Origin: Ridgeia piscesae | Taxonomy: Eukaryota > Annelida > Polychaeta > Sabellida > Siboglinidae | Assembly (NCBI GenBank): GCA_025642075.2 | Contig: JAODUO010001368.1 | Coordinates: 62,001-126,000, forward strand | Reading direction: 5' to 3' | DNA: 64,000 bases | Shown: positions 47,877 through 60,789 of the stretch, in pieces | How the letters are laid out: each line of letters starts with the position of its first letter | Numbering within the stretch: the stretch's first letter is position 1 | Program-made: the position numbers and the translations under genes | The notes under the pieces: generated by a model | Database searches by the model: none | Told to the model about the DNA's origin: nothing | Seen by the model: the letters and a program-made list of their open reading frames with translations, nothing else

Positions 47877-49429
47877 ATACTACCTCAGGCTCAGTTCCGG
47901 TGTGGAGTATGCCGAAGTCAAAGATCAGAACGATTTACCGCACATTATCACATAATCAATCAACCACAACTACGACACCGTGACGTGTCATCCAAATTAT
48001 TACCTTTGTCTTTGAGTTTGGCTTTGCCTTGGATGGACCTGGTTAATAGCAGAACGATCACCAACGTAAATCCAGTGTACGTAGTCGCTCTGAAATGGAT
48101 GAACATGATGAGTCAGACTTCCTACTTGAAGTCACTGTATAATAACATTATAACTGAGCGAATGTAGTTCCTCTACCGATATACAGCGATGTCTTCGTCC
48201 AATTTCGGCAGTGTGTGTCCGTAGCTAACTGACGCTTATTTAGACTACGTGGTAAAACAATTGTTACATCATCAACAACAATGGTCAGGGCCGGCAGCGG
48301 GACCGATTATTACCTGACTGCATTCTGAGTGAATGTGCATTACGTGATCATTATGCTTTGGGCCTTGGATGCTTAAATTAACTTTATAACATATTTAATA
48401 TACACAGTTTCATTTCAGAAATTCAGTTCTCAGTTGTTAATAATAAAGCCATGGTCTGATAAACTATTCGCTACGTTCTCCAAAGAGTGTATATGTTTTA
48501 AACGTTTAGTTATGCCTGGTCTCATGCAAATTATTTTACTCACAAACACAATTTATATACACCACCTCAATGCAGCCGTTGTAACTTTATATTTGCCAAC
48601 ATAATTTTGCTCGTTCAATCATTCAGCATCATCCAACGAATATTTATGATTTGTAAACTTTGTAATGTCGAAAAGACGGTGCTGATGGCGTAAATAAAAA
48701 CAGGCACAAATCCGAGAGCTATTTGGGTCTAAAGATGCAATATTTTGTCAAACAAAAATATATCTTGGAATGCTGAATGTCTAGGTGTAAAGGTAGGGTT
48801 AGTATGAGGTTTCAAATGTAAGCAAAGTCATACCGGCAACATTGAGTGAGTGTCGGTAAGGGTCGATAAGTAAATTTGTTTATTTCCAACCACATCAATT
48901 AACAATATCCCTTATTCTAAGTATAACATTTTCAACATATAAACAAGTAACCATAAGTGTTGGTGGAGAGGGTGAATACAAGGGTTATACTTACACATGG
49001 TTCGTCCCAACCAGTATAGATAATTGTAGAATGAATACAATAATAATAATATGTTAAACCATAGCAATTATAATTTCAACGAAAGCTGCATCATACAGTG
49101 ACTACACGAAGCAGTGTCTAGCCAAAATTATTATGCTCTGTTTATAATACATATATAGAAGATGTAGCTCTCTATTATGGCTAGGAATAATTGTTCTTAA
49201 AGGTTAGAACTATTTTTACTACTACCTTTCAGATAATAAAACACAGAATTACGATCGATATCGCCACAAGCCACAATTAGCAATATAACTCGCAATTACC
49301 AGTATAACTCCCATTTTGCAGTATAACTCGCATAACACCGATACTTCCAACGCATAAATAAATAAAAATATAGTATGACATGTACATCAGTGTGACATTT
49401 CTTTCAAACAATTATGCACAATATCATGT
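47877..49429. other. No gene seen
   Basis: AT-rich DNA with no coding motif or repeat boundary recognised. Confidence 0.4.
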
Positions 49430-49790
49430 TTGACGGCCATTTTGGATTTCGGTAACTACAAGACATTTCAAACTGTTCGTAAATGCCACCACAGCTTCTG
49501 GCATACACGAAAACCCCACAATAGACACCAAAATAATCCTTCTACTACGTTTCTATCAATTGTTATACACGTGTCCACGTTTGCGATACTTTGGATGGCG
49601 CCCAGCTTGGAACATGGTAAATGAGCAACGTCCAAATAACTGTTTTGAGTCATCACTGTGTCTGGCGTTGTTGAAAACCTCGCAATATATACCCAAATGA
49701 TCTATCTAATAAAATATAATTAAATGTGATATGTATTATGTGTTTGCATAGCGGCGATTTTGGAAAATCGCATTTTCGAAGTGAATTTTG
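49430..49790. repeat. Dispersed repeat related to 7810-7990
   Basis: gacggccattttggatttcggtaactac, gccaccacagcttctggcat and aaccccacaa follow the order seen at 7810-7930. A CCATTTT-type palindrome ggcgattttggaaaatcgc follows at 49751-49769. Confidence 0.55.
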
Positions 49791-49889
49791 AAATTCCACG
49801 TAATAGATTTATGAAACTAGGGGCATCACATACTCAATTCAACTGTCAACATACATGCGTTCGAAAATGTATATGGCAGGCCCTGGACT

Positions 49890-50420
49890 AGGGTGAACGT
49901 CTATAAGAAACTTGCAGCAAGAGTGAAGGACAAACTGTTGATCTTGTTGCCGACGCAAAAGTCCAAAGTTGTTGCTTCAGTAAAAAGGATGTCGTAGCGA
50001 AAGTCGGTATAAATGACTATCGGTTACAGACAGGCGAAGGAGTCAAAGCTACGAAAGTATATCAATCAGTGCGAACAAGATGCTGATCGGAAAGTAACGA
50101 ATCAGGAGACAATTGAATCGATGTAAATGATATGTGAAGATATGATAGTCATTTATGGTAAGAGGATTGCATGCTATGCCCAATTTAGACAAATGAGACT
50201 TGGAAAGATGTGTTTGTATGTATACAAGTGATACTTGGCGGCTGCTGAAAGAATATAAGGATATAGTTTCATACTTGCCAGACCACACTGATTTAATCGA
50301 TTACAGGTTGATTCGTTGTATGAATGATCATAAACCGTTCGCTCTGGAACAAGTACTGAATGTGGAAGTTGAGAAGATGGAGGCAATGGCTATACTTATT
50401 TTGCTAATCCATCCATAGTT
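49890..50420 (+). other. Weakly protein-like region, not recognised
   Basis: Frames read DLVADAKVQSCCFSKKDVV (about 49940) and, later, YLPDHTDLIDYRLIRCMND (50273-50330). They are separated by stops. I do not know the family. It may be an old pseudogene. Confidence 0.25.
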
Positions 50421-51083
50421 CTTAAAGAACTGCATTGCTTTTCAAAAGTTAAATGAAGCAATCGTGATAATATATAATAAAACAATGGCTATTGATCAGT
50501 TGGATTCGTCCAGTTAGGTGCTTCGTCACCAAAATTGATCTCTCTAAAGCTCTGGGCTTGAAATTCCACTTCTCCGCTAGCCCCGGAATTGCCACAAGAT
50601 AAGTTAAATTGCTAGTACTTGTTGTCTGTTGGACAACTTAAAGGGCAAAAAAGGCAACGGTTTCGTATCATACACTTAATAGAGTTTCTACAAACTAACA
50701 ATTTCCACATATATTCAATTTTTTAACGTCAGCGGTTTACTCAGAATGTCTAAAAATCTAACGAAATCCATGATGGCCTAGACACCACCATCTTAACCGG
50801 TGACGTATTCGTTTGGCTTGGCCTGGCCAATAAGCGCGCGGCATTCTAGGTCTCTGCTGAGGCCGGTCAGCTTCCTGCGACGTCAGTACGCTTGCCTACG
50901 GCACAACAACATCGAGTCTTCGTTTAGTTGGCGTGACATGTAGCAGCTGCTTAGACCTAAATCTGTGGTCAACAAGTAACAATGAAGTAGACACATATCA
51001 CCAGTTGATGGAACAAGATCCAACAAAACGTCGCCTACCGTCGTCGTCTTCTTAAACCCGGGGCAGTGCTGACAATATTTAGC

Positions 51084-51164
51084 CATGGATGGACCTAAAG
51101 GCTAAACGTCGAAACAACGCATATATCAAGCTGGCCGAGACATCAATGATCAGATCGCAAGAAG
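51084..51164 (+). pseudogene. Putative first exon of transposon plus-strand gene, copy 2
   Basis: The ATG is followed by MDGPKG, a stop, then TSKQRIYQAGRDINDQIARR up to an AAG|GTTAGT donor. The conserved frame with copy 1 (29314-29395) supports a coding origin. The function is inferred only from its place in the transposon. Confidence 0.5.
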
Positions 51165-52304
51165 GTTAGTATGATGTACTATTTTTTCTGTGTATTTAAT
51201 TGTGTTTTTTGCAGACGTCAAGCACACGTAACGTTTTTGTGCTGTTAAAGGTAGTGTTGACCGCCGTAGACCGGCTATCGATTGATGATGGCTCGGTCAT
51301 CGATGTGTTGACGAAGCCCGATGCCGATGGCGATGTCCATCGATGACAGCTAATCTGTTTCTATGGTATCACGTCCACATGTGTAAGACTAAGATATACT
51401 TGAACCAAGCTAGGACAATAGCAAAATTTATATCATCGCATAATTTAGTACAATGCAGAATTAATAATTTAGCCATTAGAAGAAACTTGAATAACTGAAC
51501 TTGAACACGACACGTCTCATGGGTGATAATATGTCATCGGCGGAGGGACCGTGGCCTTGGATTATCGTTGGCACTTCTTCGTAAATTCAGTAACCGCTCA
51601 TAGTGACATAGACATTTATTTCCATCGATGTAAATGTAGACTATGTCAGAGTAATGTGACATTGATTAATACAGCTAGTAAAACTTATGATCAGTGTGTT
51701 CAGATATATGCTAAAAAACAATGAAAATTTTATGATGCTGAAAACTATAAATTCAGTCAGTATTTATTTAAACATTAAGTTTTTACAAAGTTTTGTTAGT
51801 TGCATTTTTCTGTTAGTTTCCAATTATGAGATACACATCTGACTATATTTATCATAATTTTATCAAGTTTCTGCATGCACTTTGACACCCACTTTCAAAA
51901 TTAGTTTCACCTTCGAGTAGCAGTATTTATGAATGTTATGGCTGGTGGAATTCAATGATTGTTTGAAATCCATGGACAGTTGCTGCATGCATGTTTTAAA
52001 CTAAATCTTCATTTAAACTTCTCATTTTATCTGCAACAAGTTGTGTTTATTTTGATGTTTTATTAGCTTTTTAGATGTGACGTCGGATCTATTGTCACCT
52101 GTAAGTGATAATTGAAAAAAGATAAGTTTTATTCTAGATAATTATATAGTGAAAATTCATACACTTGATTGATATTGTCTGCTGCATTCTCACAATATGG
52201 CTGTGTTTCTCAATTTCTGGTAATCTCATATGAATAACCAGAGGAAATGCCAATTAGGTGATGATGGAATGAATTATTTCACATTCCTTTGTTGTTGGTT
52301 ACAG

Positions 52305-52620
52305 AAAACAGTGATTGTGGCACACACACACACGCATGTGCATACGCTGCAATTGTTGAGGAAGAAGATACGACAATGTATCTGGAGCAAAGTTCAGCAG
52401 CATTCAATGCGCTGCCTGAAGTCAGTCATCACAGCACGGCACTTTCTGGGAGCCTAGCTCACTAACTCACTAAATTCTGTCATACTGGCCAGTGGAGGTG
52501 TATCAGAGTTACCTGCCCCAAGAGACAGCACTTCTATGAAGGTATGACAGCAGTCGTAACTACAAGGGGACTTTTGCGACAAGAGGACTTTTGCGATAAG
52601 TTGCATTTGAATCATTGCTT
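52305..52620 (+). pseudogene. Transposase-like C-terminal exon, copy 2
   Basis: Same acceptor (GGTTACAG) and blocks as 30558-30880. It shares AAFNALPEV, VITARHFL and later VEVYQSYLPQ. A (CA)n slip at 52320 replaces the first Cys-rich part, and the FCHTG block differs (YWPVEVYQ-like reading). The gene is broken. Confidence 0.5.
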
Positions 52621-53489
52621 GTACAGTTCTCTTCACATTGCCCCTAGCTGTATAAAGTAGCACACAGTAATTGCAGTATTGCTTCATATTTCTAAGATAA
52701 TACAGGTATGGCATTTGAATAAACTCCTAGTAACTGTGTCAGGGGGACAAAACACAGCTGTAAACACTTATGAATACAACTACTTGTGTAATTAATAACT
52801 TCTCGGTTTTTGATAAAATAAAATAAATAACACGTCATTATCACTGAATGTATTAAAATATAATATAAAAATACACAAAAATACAGTCACTGTATATACA
52901 TGGTACAAAGTGAAACAGTAAGATTAGAACAACAAGTGATAATTGGGAGTGGAATGTGATAGTGGAATTCCTGGTCAATGTGTTGTTATTTAACTAATGG
53001 TTACTAATTTAGCTAATGTTTGGTTACTAAAACAATGACTTCTTACATGATTATCAAATGAAATTAAAAAAAATTGTACATGTTTATAATCATGTAGAAA
53101 ACGTTTCAAAGTTGTCTAAATACTAATCAGTTAATGCAAGCACTATATTCATTGTAGGAATGAAATCACGATTGATGATATCTGCTGTTGCGGGGAATTA
53201 TCGGCCACGTCTTGTCCCATGCATCCTTGTTAACACAGGTCATCTTCGAAAAACAATGATTAAACTGGAGGTTGCGCAACAGAACACAAGTCCGACATAA
53301 CCGTCTACCCATGCTGATGACCCACATAATCCATGTGGTGATGGGAAAAAGTTACACTGCCACTAATCACTGTACCAACAGGGGTTGCTTGATCGGGGCA
53401 AATGTGCCAAAACCGAGTAAGGAAGATATGCGGGCTGCATGGCTCAATCGTTTTGTACATTAGTCAAGTCTTCGAGAGCAAAGTGATAT

Positions 53490-53615
53490 CCCTCGTGCTG
53501 CTCTCCAAGCGAAGACAGGGAACGTTGTCCTGATTAGGTGGCTGATGCATGCTGGCAGTACTTGATGAACACTCCGGCCCAACTTGCTGTGAACCCACCA
53601 GTAAACATGAGCAAC
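53490..53615 (-). pseudogene. P2RX7-like domain, exon 3, copy 2
   Basis: The acceptor is TTTCAG|G at 53616. The Y-R-Q-F segment present in copy 1 has been deleted. The remainder reads WVHSKLGRSVHQVLPACI and HLIRTTFPVFAW. The family block is still clear. Confidence 0.75.
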
Positions 53616-54293
53616 CTGAAATAAACGTGTTCAGATAAATATACATATGACATTGTAAATAAGATGTAAATTAATCAATGATCCTTTTAACTTAAAATAT
53701 ATCATTAAAGACATGTGGTGCTTTTTAAGAAAACAAATTGTGGCAATATTATAGCATATTGCATCTAATGTTGACAATATGCACTTTTAAATTGTGTGGC
53801 ATTAGAAACCATTGAGGGTCTATTTCTATAATTTGGAATAAAATGAATTAGGGTATTGCTAGTAAGCTCAAGAAATGTTTATTAATTTGATTGAACCATT
53901 CTGAAAGCTATCAAACATAAACATCTTGTCTAAAACCTCTAATGACAATTCCAGTCCCTGCATTCACATATTTGGGTTGTCATCTCATAATGGATAACCA
54001 GAGAAAATATCAATTAGATTATTATTGTGAAAAGACTAGGCACTATAATTTACTCTATGATCCATTCTATACTTTGGGCAGTAGTAGGAACTATGCACTA
54101 TGTTCACAAATATACCTGCCATTTTCACTACATAAAATTATAATGGTTCCATGTGTTGTATCTATAAGTAATGATAACTATTTTTTATATATTTATAGTG
54201 CTACTTTGTTTAATGTTGTATTGTTGCTTCTTATTTGATGCATTAACGTTTATTGCAACACAATTATATAAAATGTATGCACAGTGTACTTAC

Positions 54294-54424
54294 TTGTGTG
54301 TTGATGGATCTAGTTGCCAGTTATCTATCTGTATATGGTTCAGTGCAACCAATACATTCCGAAGCACCAGTTTCTCGAAGCAGAGAATTTCAAATCTGAC
54401 TTTTCGTAATACACAGCAGTCCAC
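54294..54424 (-). pseudogene. P2RX7-like domain, exon 2, copy 2
   Basis: A 131-base exon, the same length as copy 1, with an ACAG acceptor and a GTAAGT donor. It reads VDCCVLRKVRFEILCFEKL, then VLRNVLVALNHIQIDNWQL. It is open, but its partners are broken. Confidence 0.82.
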
Positions 54425-55128
54425 CTGTAATAAAAAATCGAACATTAAGAAATGTTTTATATGAATCATTGCAAACATGGATTATTATTCTGAATGAACA
54501 TAATTTCACAAAGCATGAATTCTGACACATTTCCTGTATTCATCTCGTCACTAATATCTCTGGGTTCTTTGAAACAAACTCATTATCTATGTTTATATAT
54601 GAATCCATAAGACACATGCAAAATGATGAGAAGATAACCCTACAGTTTATGTTCAAATAAAATAATCGTAACTGCCTGCCATTGCTGTGTAGGCGGTGCA
54701 TTTAGATCATGATATATGAATCAATATAGCTGCTATTATTACAAATGTGATGGGTGTCCACACCTGGGGGATGCAAAAAAACAGCAAGGTATTGACTATT
54801 CATTTGTATGAATTTTTTCCACAATAGACACACCTGCACAATTGTGGGACCTGATTCATTTAATTTCATTGGAGCTATTCAATACAATTTATGTTAAATG
54901 ATAAACCCCACCAAATCTTAACAAATGTGTTATTACCATAAAACGTAATAAGTGACACATACTTAGTCTAATACTTGAATGCGGCAAGCCTGAGGTCACT
55001 GAGGTGACCCGGCTGGCCCAAGCTAAGCGATCATATTTCGCTTGTCATAATAATACGATCATTACGCAGTCCGGACCTCGGGATAATAATATTTAAGCAA
55101 TAACAATAATAGACAACTTAATATTTAC

Positions 55129-55400
55129 CTTCATCAATATGCTCCGTGCGTTGCCGAGTTGCAGCCATTTCATGACTGCAGACAAACTTGTCACCGCATC
55201 AACAAATTAGTTCGGCACCGCCACCAGTTGACACCGTCTCTGCTAGTTTTGTTTTTGTACGTTCAGCTTCCCGTGTGTCTTTCTTTTCGTGGTCACTCGC
55301 CTCTAGTGTATCTTCCAATACGAGCCTTTGTCTTTGCGGTTGGAATCTATGTCCAGATACTTCTGCATCCGTTAAATGATCCGATTTAGATAATCCATAA
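55129..55400 (-). pseudogene. P2RX7-like domain, exon 1, copy 2
   Basis: It shows VSGHRFQPQRQRLVLEDTLE and, after frame changes, DKFVC then a changed Cys (CHE codons preserved). A one-base deletion at about 55253 distinguishes it from copy 1. The donor is GAAG|GTAAAT. Confidence 0.68.
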
Positions 55401-55662
55401 CAAACACGCCATTTTTATTTTTCTCTGCGCACAGCGCCTCCAGACGGATTATGAATAACTAATCTGTGGAGAAGCCTCAGCTTACTGACGTTATTCTTCG
55501 TCGACAATGGCGTAGCTCATAGTATTTCGATGGCTGGGTGTTCAAAAATATTTTTCAGGTAAACGGCTGGCGTTACAAAATTGAGTATATGTGGAAATTG
55601 TTACTTTATATTAACTCTATTAGGTGTACGCCACGAAACCGTTGCCTTTTTTTGCCCTTTAA

Positions 55663-56708
55663 CTATTTGCAGACAGGATTTGTAATCATTACTTAATTGT
55701 CACAGGATTATGCCAGTCGATCTCAATACGTTGGAGGTAATTAACCAGTAAACAAACAGTACATATTTAACTGTAATGTAACGCCTATACGAGGAATGTT
55801 GTCTTCATTATAACTATCCGTAGAAAGAATAGTGCTAATAAATGTGTAGTATCCTATGCGACGCTGGGCTAGTATTCTCGAACGACTTATGAATTTGCAC
55901 CATTTTATGGAAAAAAAATGACGTTGAAAATTCGTAAGTTATTATTTTTCGTAAATGCTATTCCCGAAACAGTTACGATAAAAATATTCGTAAATATGGC
56001 GTATATTTCGTAACTTACGATAACGCAAATAGTAGGTCTCGTAACGTTTGTGTAAGTGTTCATTCAGACATAGATTTCTCGGTTATTTTGGCATTGCGTA
56101 CATTAATTTAATACATATGATGTGCTTCATTGACACTAATATATGTTTGTCTATTTGTATTGGCCGTTGTAATTGCATAAATATCGTCTTGGAAAGCAGA
56201 TTCCGTATGTACGCGTTAAGCCAATACAAAATGTCATCAGTCATTAAACAGGACAAATTAGTAATTCACCGCATTAATTGAATAATATGCAGACTGCATG
56301 CTTTACATTTTTTTTGTAGACACGTTTATCTACTCATGATCTTTTCTGTTTAAAACTACTACTGTATTTGCAACCGTGAATGCAATACGGCACGGACATC
56401 TACGTATATCCTCCAACATAACTATACTATTTCTTCATGCCAAATTAAAACATCATGGATATAATTAACCTATAAATAGCATTGTTCCCCTGCTGTATGA
56501 TTAGCGAGGCGGGCCACCTGTCCGTGTTTCTATTTCAAACATAGTGCTACAAACACGGTCATGTGGTACCCAGCCTGACATTCCTTTCCTCATTGTGTGT
56601 TAGGAAATAGGTTAAAGCGCATTTCATAATGCACCATTTTGAAGCTATTAAAAATAGTTCAGGGAGGTATGCTTCCACAGCAGTGTGTTGTGCCTTCAGC
56701 GCTTCCTC
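55663..56708. other. No gene seen
   Basis: A stretch at 55900-56040 repeats short tacga/ttcgtaa words (ttcgtaagttattatttttcgtaaatgc). I see no coding or repeat family. Confidence 0.4.
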
Positions 56709-56945
56709 TGCTTACCCTATCAGCTCGTCCGTCGTCTTACCCTACCACCTCGTCCGTCGTCTTACCCTACCACCTCGTCCGTCGTCTTACCCTACCACCT
56801 CGCCCGTCGTCTTACCCTACCACCTCGTCCGTCGTCTTACCCCACCACCTCGTCCATCGTCTTACCCTACCACCTCGTCCATCGTCTTACCCTACCACCT
56901 CGTCCGTCGTCTTACCCTACCACCTCGTCCGTCGTCTTACCCAGG
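56709..56945. repeat. 25-bp minisatellite, about nine copies
   Basis: Head-to-tail units CTCGTCCGTCGTCTTACCCT plus ACCAC, with single-base variants (GCCCG, CCATC, CCCAC). Because 25 is not a multiple of 3, all three plus frames stay open across it. The apparent proteins (SSYPTTSS...) are artefacts. Confidence 0.95.
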
Positions 56946-57527
56946 GGAAACACTGTGAATGAGTGGATGGTTGACAATGGTAGTATACGAATCATTCCCA
57001 GTGCATAACAAAATAGATTTCACGTCATCTGACACGATCTTGTTTTTTGATAGCGAGGAGGTATACACTAAATGACATACAGGACTAGCACATTTAGAGT
57101 GCACTCATAGTTGTGCCAACAATCTTTATTGATTGCATATTTTACTTAAACATAATATATTAAGACATTGGCGGGACTACAATTATGCAAATACACCTAC
57201 ATTTCTGTTAACAAATGAGAAAGATGTGTGATGTAGTTAGTATATGTGAGTATTCATTAAGTAAACCCCAGCTATACCACAACATACACCGAATACCCTA
57301 CTACTTCTTCTTCTAAGGTCCAAATAATGTATTTCTCACCAAAATTACTCAAATATATCTTTTGACCTTATTTTTTTACAGATCAGCATTTTAAATTATG
57401 ATCAACATAAAATGACATACTGCTTTTACAAGTACATGTTAGAATATCACATAATATATTGATATAATTTTACATATGATTGAGATGCGTCCTAGAAATT
57501 AAGATATTGTTTCTTCAAAAATATGTA
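56946..57527. other. No gene seen
   Basis: AT-rich DNA between two tandem repeat arrays. Confidence 0.45.
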
Positions 57528-57650
57528 CCGTGTGCGTGTGCGTGTGCGTGTGCGTGTGCGTGTGCGTGTGCGTGTGCGTGTGCGTGTGCGTGTGCGTGTG
57601 CGTGTGCGTGTGCGTGTGCGTGTGCGTGCGTGCGTGCGTGTGTGTGTATT
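57528..57650. repeat. (GTGTGC)n hexanucleotide array
   Basis: About 17 copies of CGTGTG, ending in (GTGC)n and (GT)n. The same hexamer in the opposite strand sense forms the array at 61546-61620. Confidence 0.95.
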
Positions 57651-58179
57651 TCCAAGAACATTGCAAATATATGCGGTACATCCTATTGCAGGTTGTGGAA
57701 AACCAAGTGGATGCAATATAACGTTGGTGTCATTGCAGCACAGCCACATGGTGCAGCACAGGTTGCGCATTATATGATAGCTGAGAAACAATCATATATG
57801 TGATTTAGACGATCCATCTAATTGATGGGCAACATCTATACTACCTAGTAGTTATGACTAATTTAAATCCTAATAATAAAGATGCGATTTGCCATCAATC
57901 ACACAGAGAGGCACATATAGACAAAACATTAGATCCATATGAAAACTGCACATGGTAAGCAATGTTCAAGTTGTAAATAGATGTAACATGTAACAGCTTG
58001 TTTATGTTTACATTTTGGGTGTAGAACATTTTCAGATGTGGATACACATATTAAATGGTCACTCCTTAGTAAATATTTCTAAGAAACGGTTTTCATTATT
58101 GATATACCATCAATACTTGTACTGAGTTGTTGAGCGCATAAGAAGTCATCATCATCATTATTAGTATAGATGGACCACG
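57651..58179. other. No gene seen
   Basis: No motif recognised on either strand. Confidence 0.4.
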
Positions 58180-58330
58180 GGATGTCTCTGTTGAAACTAA
58201 GGCAAGACAATATGATATATTTATCTTTCGACCGTCATTATGACTGCCCTTGACGCAGCAGCACCATATTCGAACCCGGGATTTCTTAGTCGAGAGTCCG
58301 AAGCTTTACGCACTGCTCCACTGCACTCTA
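58180..58330 (-). mobile_element. tRNA-derived SINE fragment
   Basis: On the minus strand, GTGGAGCAGTGCGTAAAG is a plausible box A region and GGGTTCGAATATGG is a strong box B. The spacing of about 35 bases is like that of a tRNA promoter. The sequence does not fold into a clean tRNA with an acceptor stem, so a SINE head is preferred over a tRNA gene. Confidence 0.6.
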
Positions 58331-60722
58331 ATATATCTTCATGGGCAACGCAAATCCGTCAACTGAGGTAATGTCGCTCGCCGCTTGTTGTATATCATTT
58401 ACTACGTTTGCAAGGGTATGTGCAATAGTCAAACCGGAACCGGGACATAATACTTTCAAACCAAAACTTACTTTCCACACCATATTCAAGCGTCGTGGGT
58501 CGCTGCTGCTGATAACTGCAGTACCAGCATGTACTGCCCTTGACACATCCACTGATCTCTATGTAACTGGATTGCTAAAGCCGCATTCGTGTGTTTGACG
58601 CCACTTGACGCCACAGCCGCTATGTTGGTGTATGCCACGTCTCTTAGGCGCTTCTAAGCGTTGTTTGTGTGTGTCATATCGATGTGTTCATATAGTCGCC
58701 GTTAATGGTATGTTGTTGCAACGGATGCTCAAATCGACAATCAGCAAAACTACGCATAGAGCGTGGGATCTCGCTTCACAGAGTATCGCTTGAAAAGCAG
58801 AAACAGAGATAATCATGCATATGGTTGACCGTTTTTTATCGTAGAGAGGGAAATTTAGAGATGGGTAGAGTATTTTTGATGGAACTAGTAATGATTTTTC
58901 CAATGAGGAGAGAGGGAAGAGATTGCTCACCAATGGACAGTTTCCTTAGTAACTTCCGGAAGGTTATCCGGTACAGATTCTTCTGCGATCTCTCTTTTCG
59001 TTGAGTTTGTCCGACGCTTGTACGCCACCACCGAACTCTACTTTTTAATATGTTTTATCACCACTTCAACCGCAGCCTCCAAATTGTCATCTTCATTGTC
59101 TTCCTTGATCATTTTGGGGTGGCAATAGCACTGTCACAGAAGAAGACTACCAATGTGTTGTGCCATTAGCCACGTGCTCATGGCACAACCAGATCCTCCA
59201 TATTCTTGTAAATCAAGTTGAATAATGTGAGTTATCTCATCTGCTTCCCACCGAGTTCCAGAAACCGCTCCACCAGCCTGACAGAGTCTAATTCTGAGAG
59301 AACTGACCTTGCAACTCTTTCATAACCGACTATAGAGGACTTCGAGCTTTGCCGTTTGGTGTATCTTTCTTGGTGTAACCTGTGAGAGATCGTCCGCTGA
59401 AGAACCCTCCATAACAATCTTTATGATAACACGCGTCGGAGGCGTGAAGATCAGCTGTTCTGACTGTGAGACAAGCCAAGCGCTCAATTACATTATCAGC
59501 ACACTACTCTACCATTTTCATCACATATATCCTTGATTCTCTTCTCTATATCATATGTCTTCAATGTGTCATCTTCATTGTTATGTTTCTCTTCAATATC
59601 CTTCAAGAAATAGGCTGGAATCCACCGATTTTTTTTCGGGGGGGATCTTAGTCAACATATATATGGACCACAACAATAGTAAGCACTAGCGAAGCCAATC
59701 AAAAGGAGACCCAACACTCAATCACGTTCTCTTATCAGGTAGACTTGGTGGACTTGATGCAGCTCGTTTCTGGGGTTTTTTCTGCTGAGCCGTTGTTAGA
59801 TTCTTTGTCACACAAGATTTATGCTATTTCCCTTGATACGCAGCCGCGCCTGCGTACGCTGTTTGTTACGATTACAAAATAACCGTTTTCTCTATAGGTA
59901 GCATTTTGCTTATCTATCTTGATATTCCATGAACATAATATCATTACGTAAAAATTTCTTAATTATATCATATTCATATTTACTGACATAATTATTTGCA
60001 TCAGAATTTGCATCAACATTAGATGTGTGGATGTTGTCGTCTTCAATTAATAGTAGACAACAGTGACAGGAATACCGACAGTTAACGTAACAACCTAATC
60101 TACTTGAATATGAGGATGTTTGCTTGGCATTTAGACAGCCGCGCACGAGTATCTCTTTCTTATATGTTGTATTGTTAAAGTGCCTCCAACGTTATTTAAG
60201 TTGGCTGGTGGTTCCTGATTTTAAGATCTGATATTTTCTGTAAACTACATACTTAGTTAATGTAGAATGAACATTGCATGCACTGGACCTTTATGTGGTC
60301 AACCATACATGCATTTACATAACTCAATTAAGAATAATTGCAAATATCACCTTTGAACCTAATGTTAGTAATGTATACATTACCTTGAACATGACCTTTG
60401 ACCTTTTATTGATCTCAGATTGCCAAAATTGCCATAAAATGGTTTGCTCACAATAAGTTTACATAAAAAGTGTTATTACTCCAATGGCGAGAAAAAACCT
60501 TTATCAGTCGGTTTTTAATAAACCAAGATGTTGTTAATGTAATGTCATCAAGCAAGTCAATGTATACAACATTACTGTAAATAATGTTACTTTACAGTTA
60601 TGGTTTAGGTTTCCAATTGTGACCAAATAAAAAATTATTATTGTGTAGCCAGACAGTTTGGCATATTAATATTGTGGTTCATGCATAATTCACCATTCTT
60701 CGTGCCCCTTTTGAATTTAACA

Positions 60723-60725
<3 letters not shown>
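58331..60725. other. No gene recognised; weak minus-strand coding resemblance
   Basis: The minus strand holds scattered protein-like pieces (about 59350 SKSSIVGYERVARSVLSEL; about 59080 MIKEDNEDDNLEAAVEVV) with stops between. A 74-codon frame at 58328-58552 is also open. None matches a family I know. This may be an old pseudogene. Confidence 0.3.

Positions 60726-60786
<61 letters not shown>
60726..60786. repeat. (TA)n microsatellite
   Basis: An uninterrupted TA array of 61 bases. Confidence 0.95.

Positions 60787-60789
<3 letters not shown>

Larger units (their letters stand above)
50642..55658. mobile_element. TTAA-type DNA transposon (Kolobok-like), copy 2, clean ends
   Basis: 5,017 bases are flanked on both sides by TTAA (50638-50641 and 55659-55662). 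The left end is AGGGCAAAAAAGGCAACGG then TTTCGT. The right end is its reverse complement, ACGAAACCGTTGCCTTTTTT then TGCCCT, apart from one extra T in the run. That makes terminal inverted repeats of 25 bp. The interior matches copy 1 along its full length. Both genes are broken, so any movement must have used a transposase from elsewhere. Confidence 0.9.

Noticed and set aside
47832..48167. 111-codon frame with C-x2-C and C-x2-C that looked like a zinc ribbon
   Set aside because: It starts inside the end of a diverged transposon copy and crosses the TTAA boundary at 47873, so the Cys pairs come from two unrelated sequences.
56629..57008. Three overlapping frames of about 107 codons rich in Ser-Tyr-Pro
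   Set aside because: They arise because a 25-bp repeat keeps all three frames open.
58240..58330. Possible functional tRNA gene on minus
   Set aside because: Box A and B are present but no acceptor stem or anticodon arm forms cleanly. A SINE head fits better.
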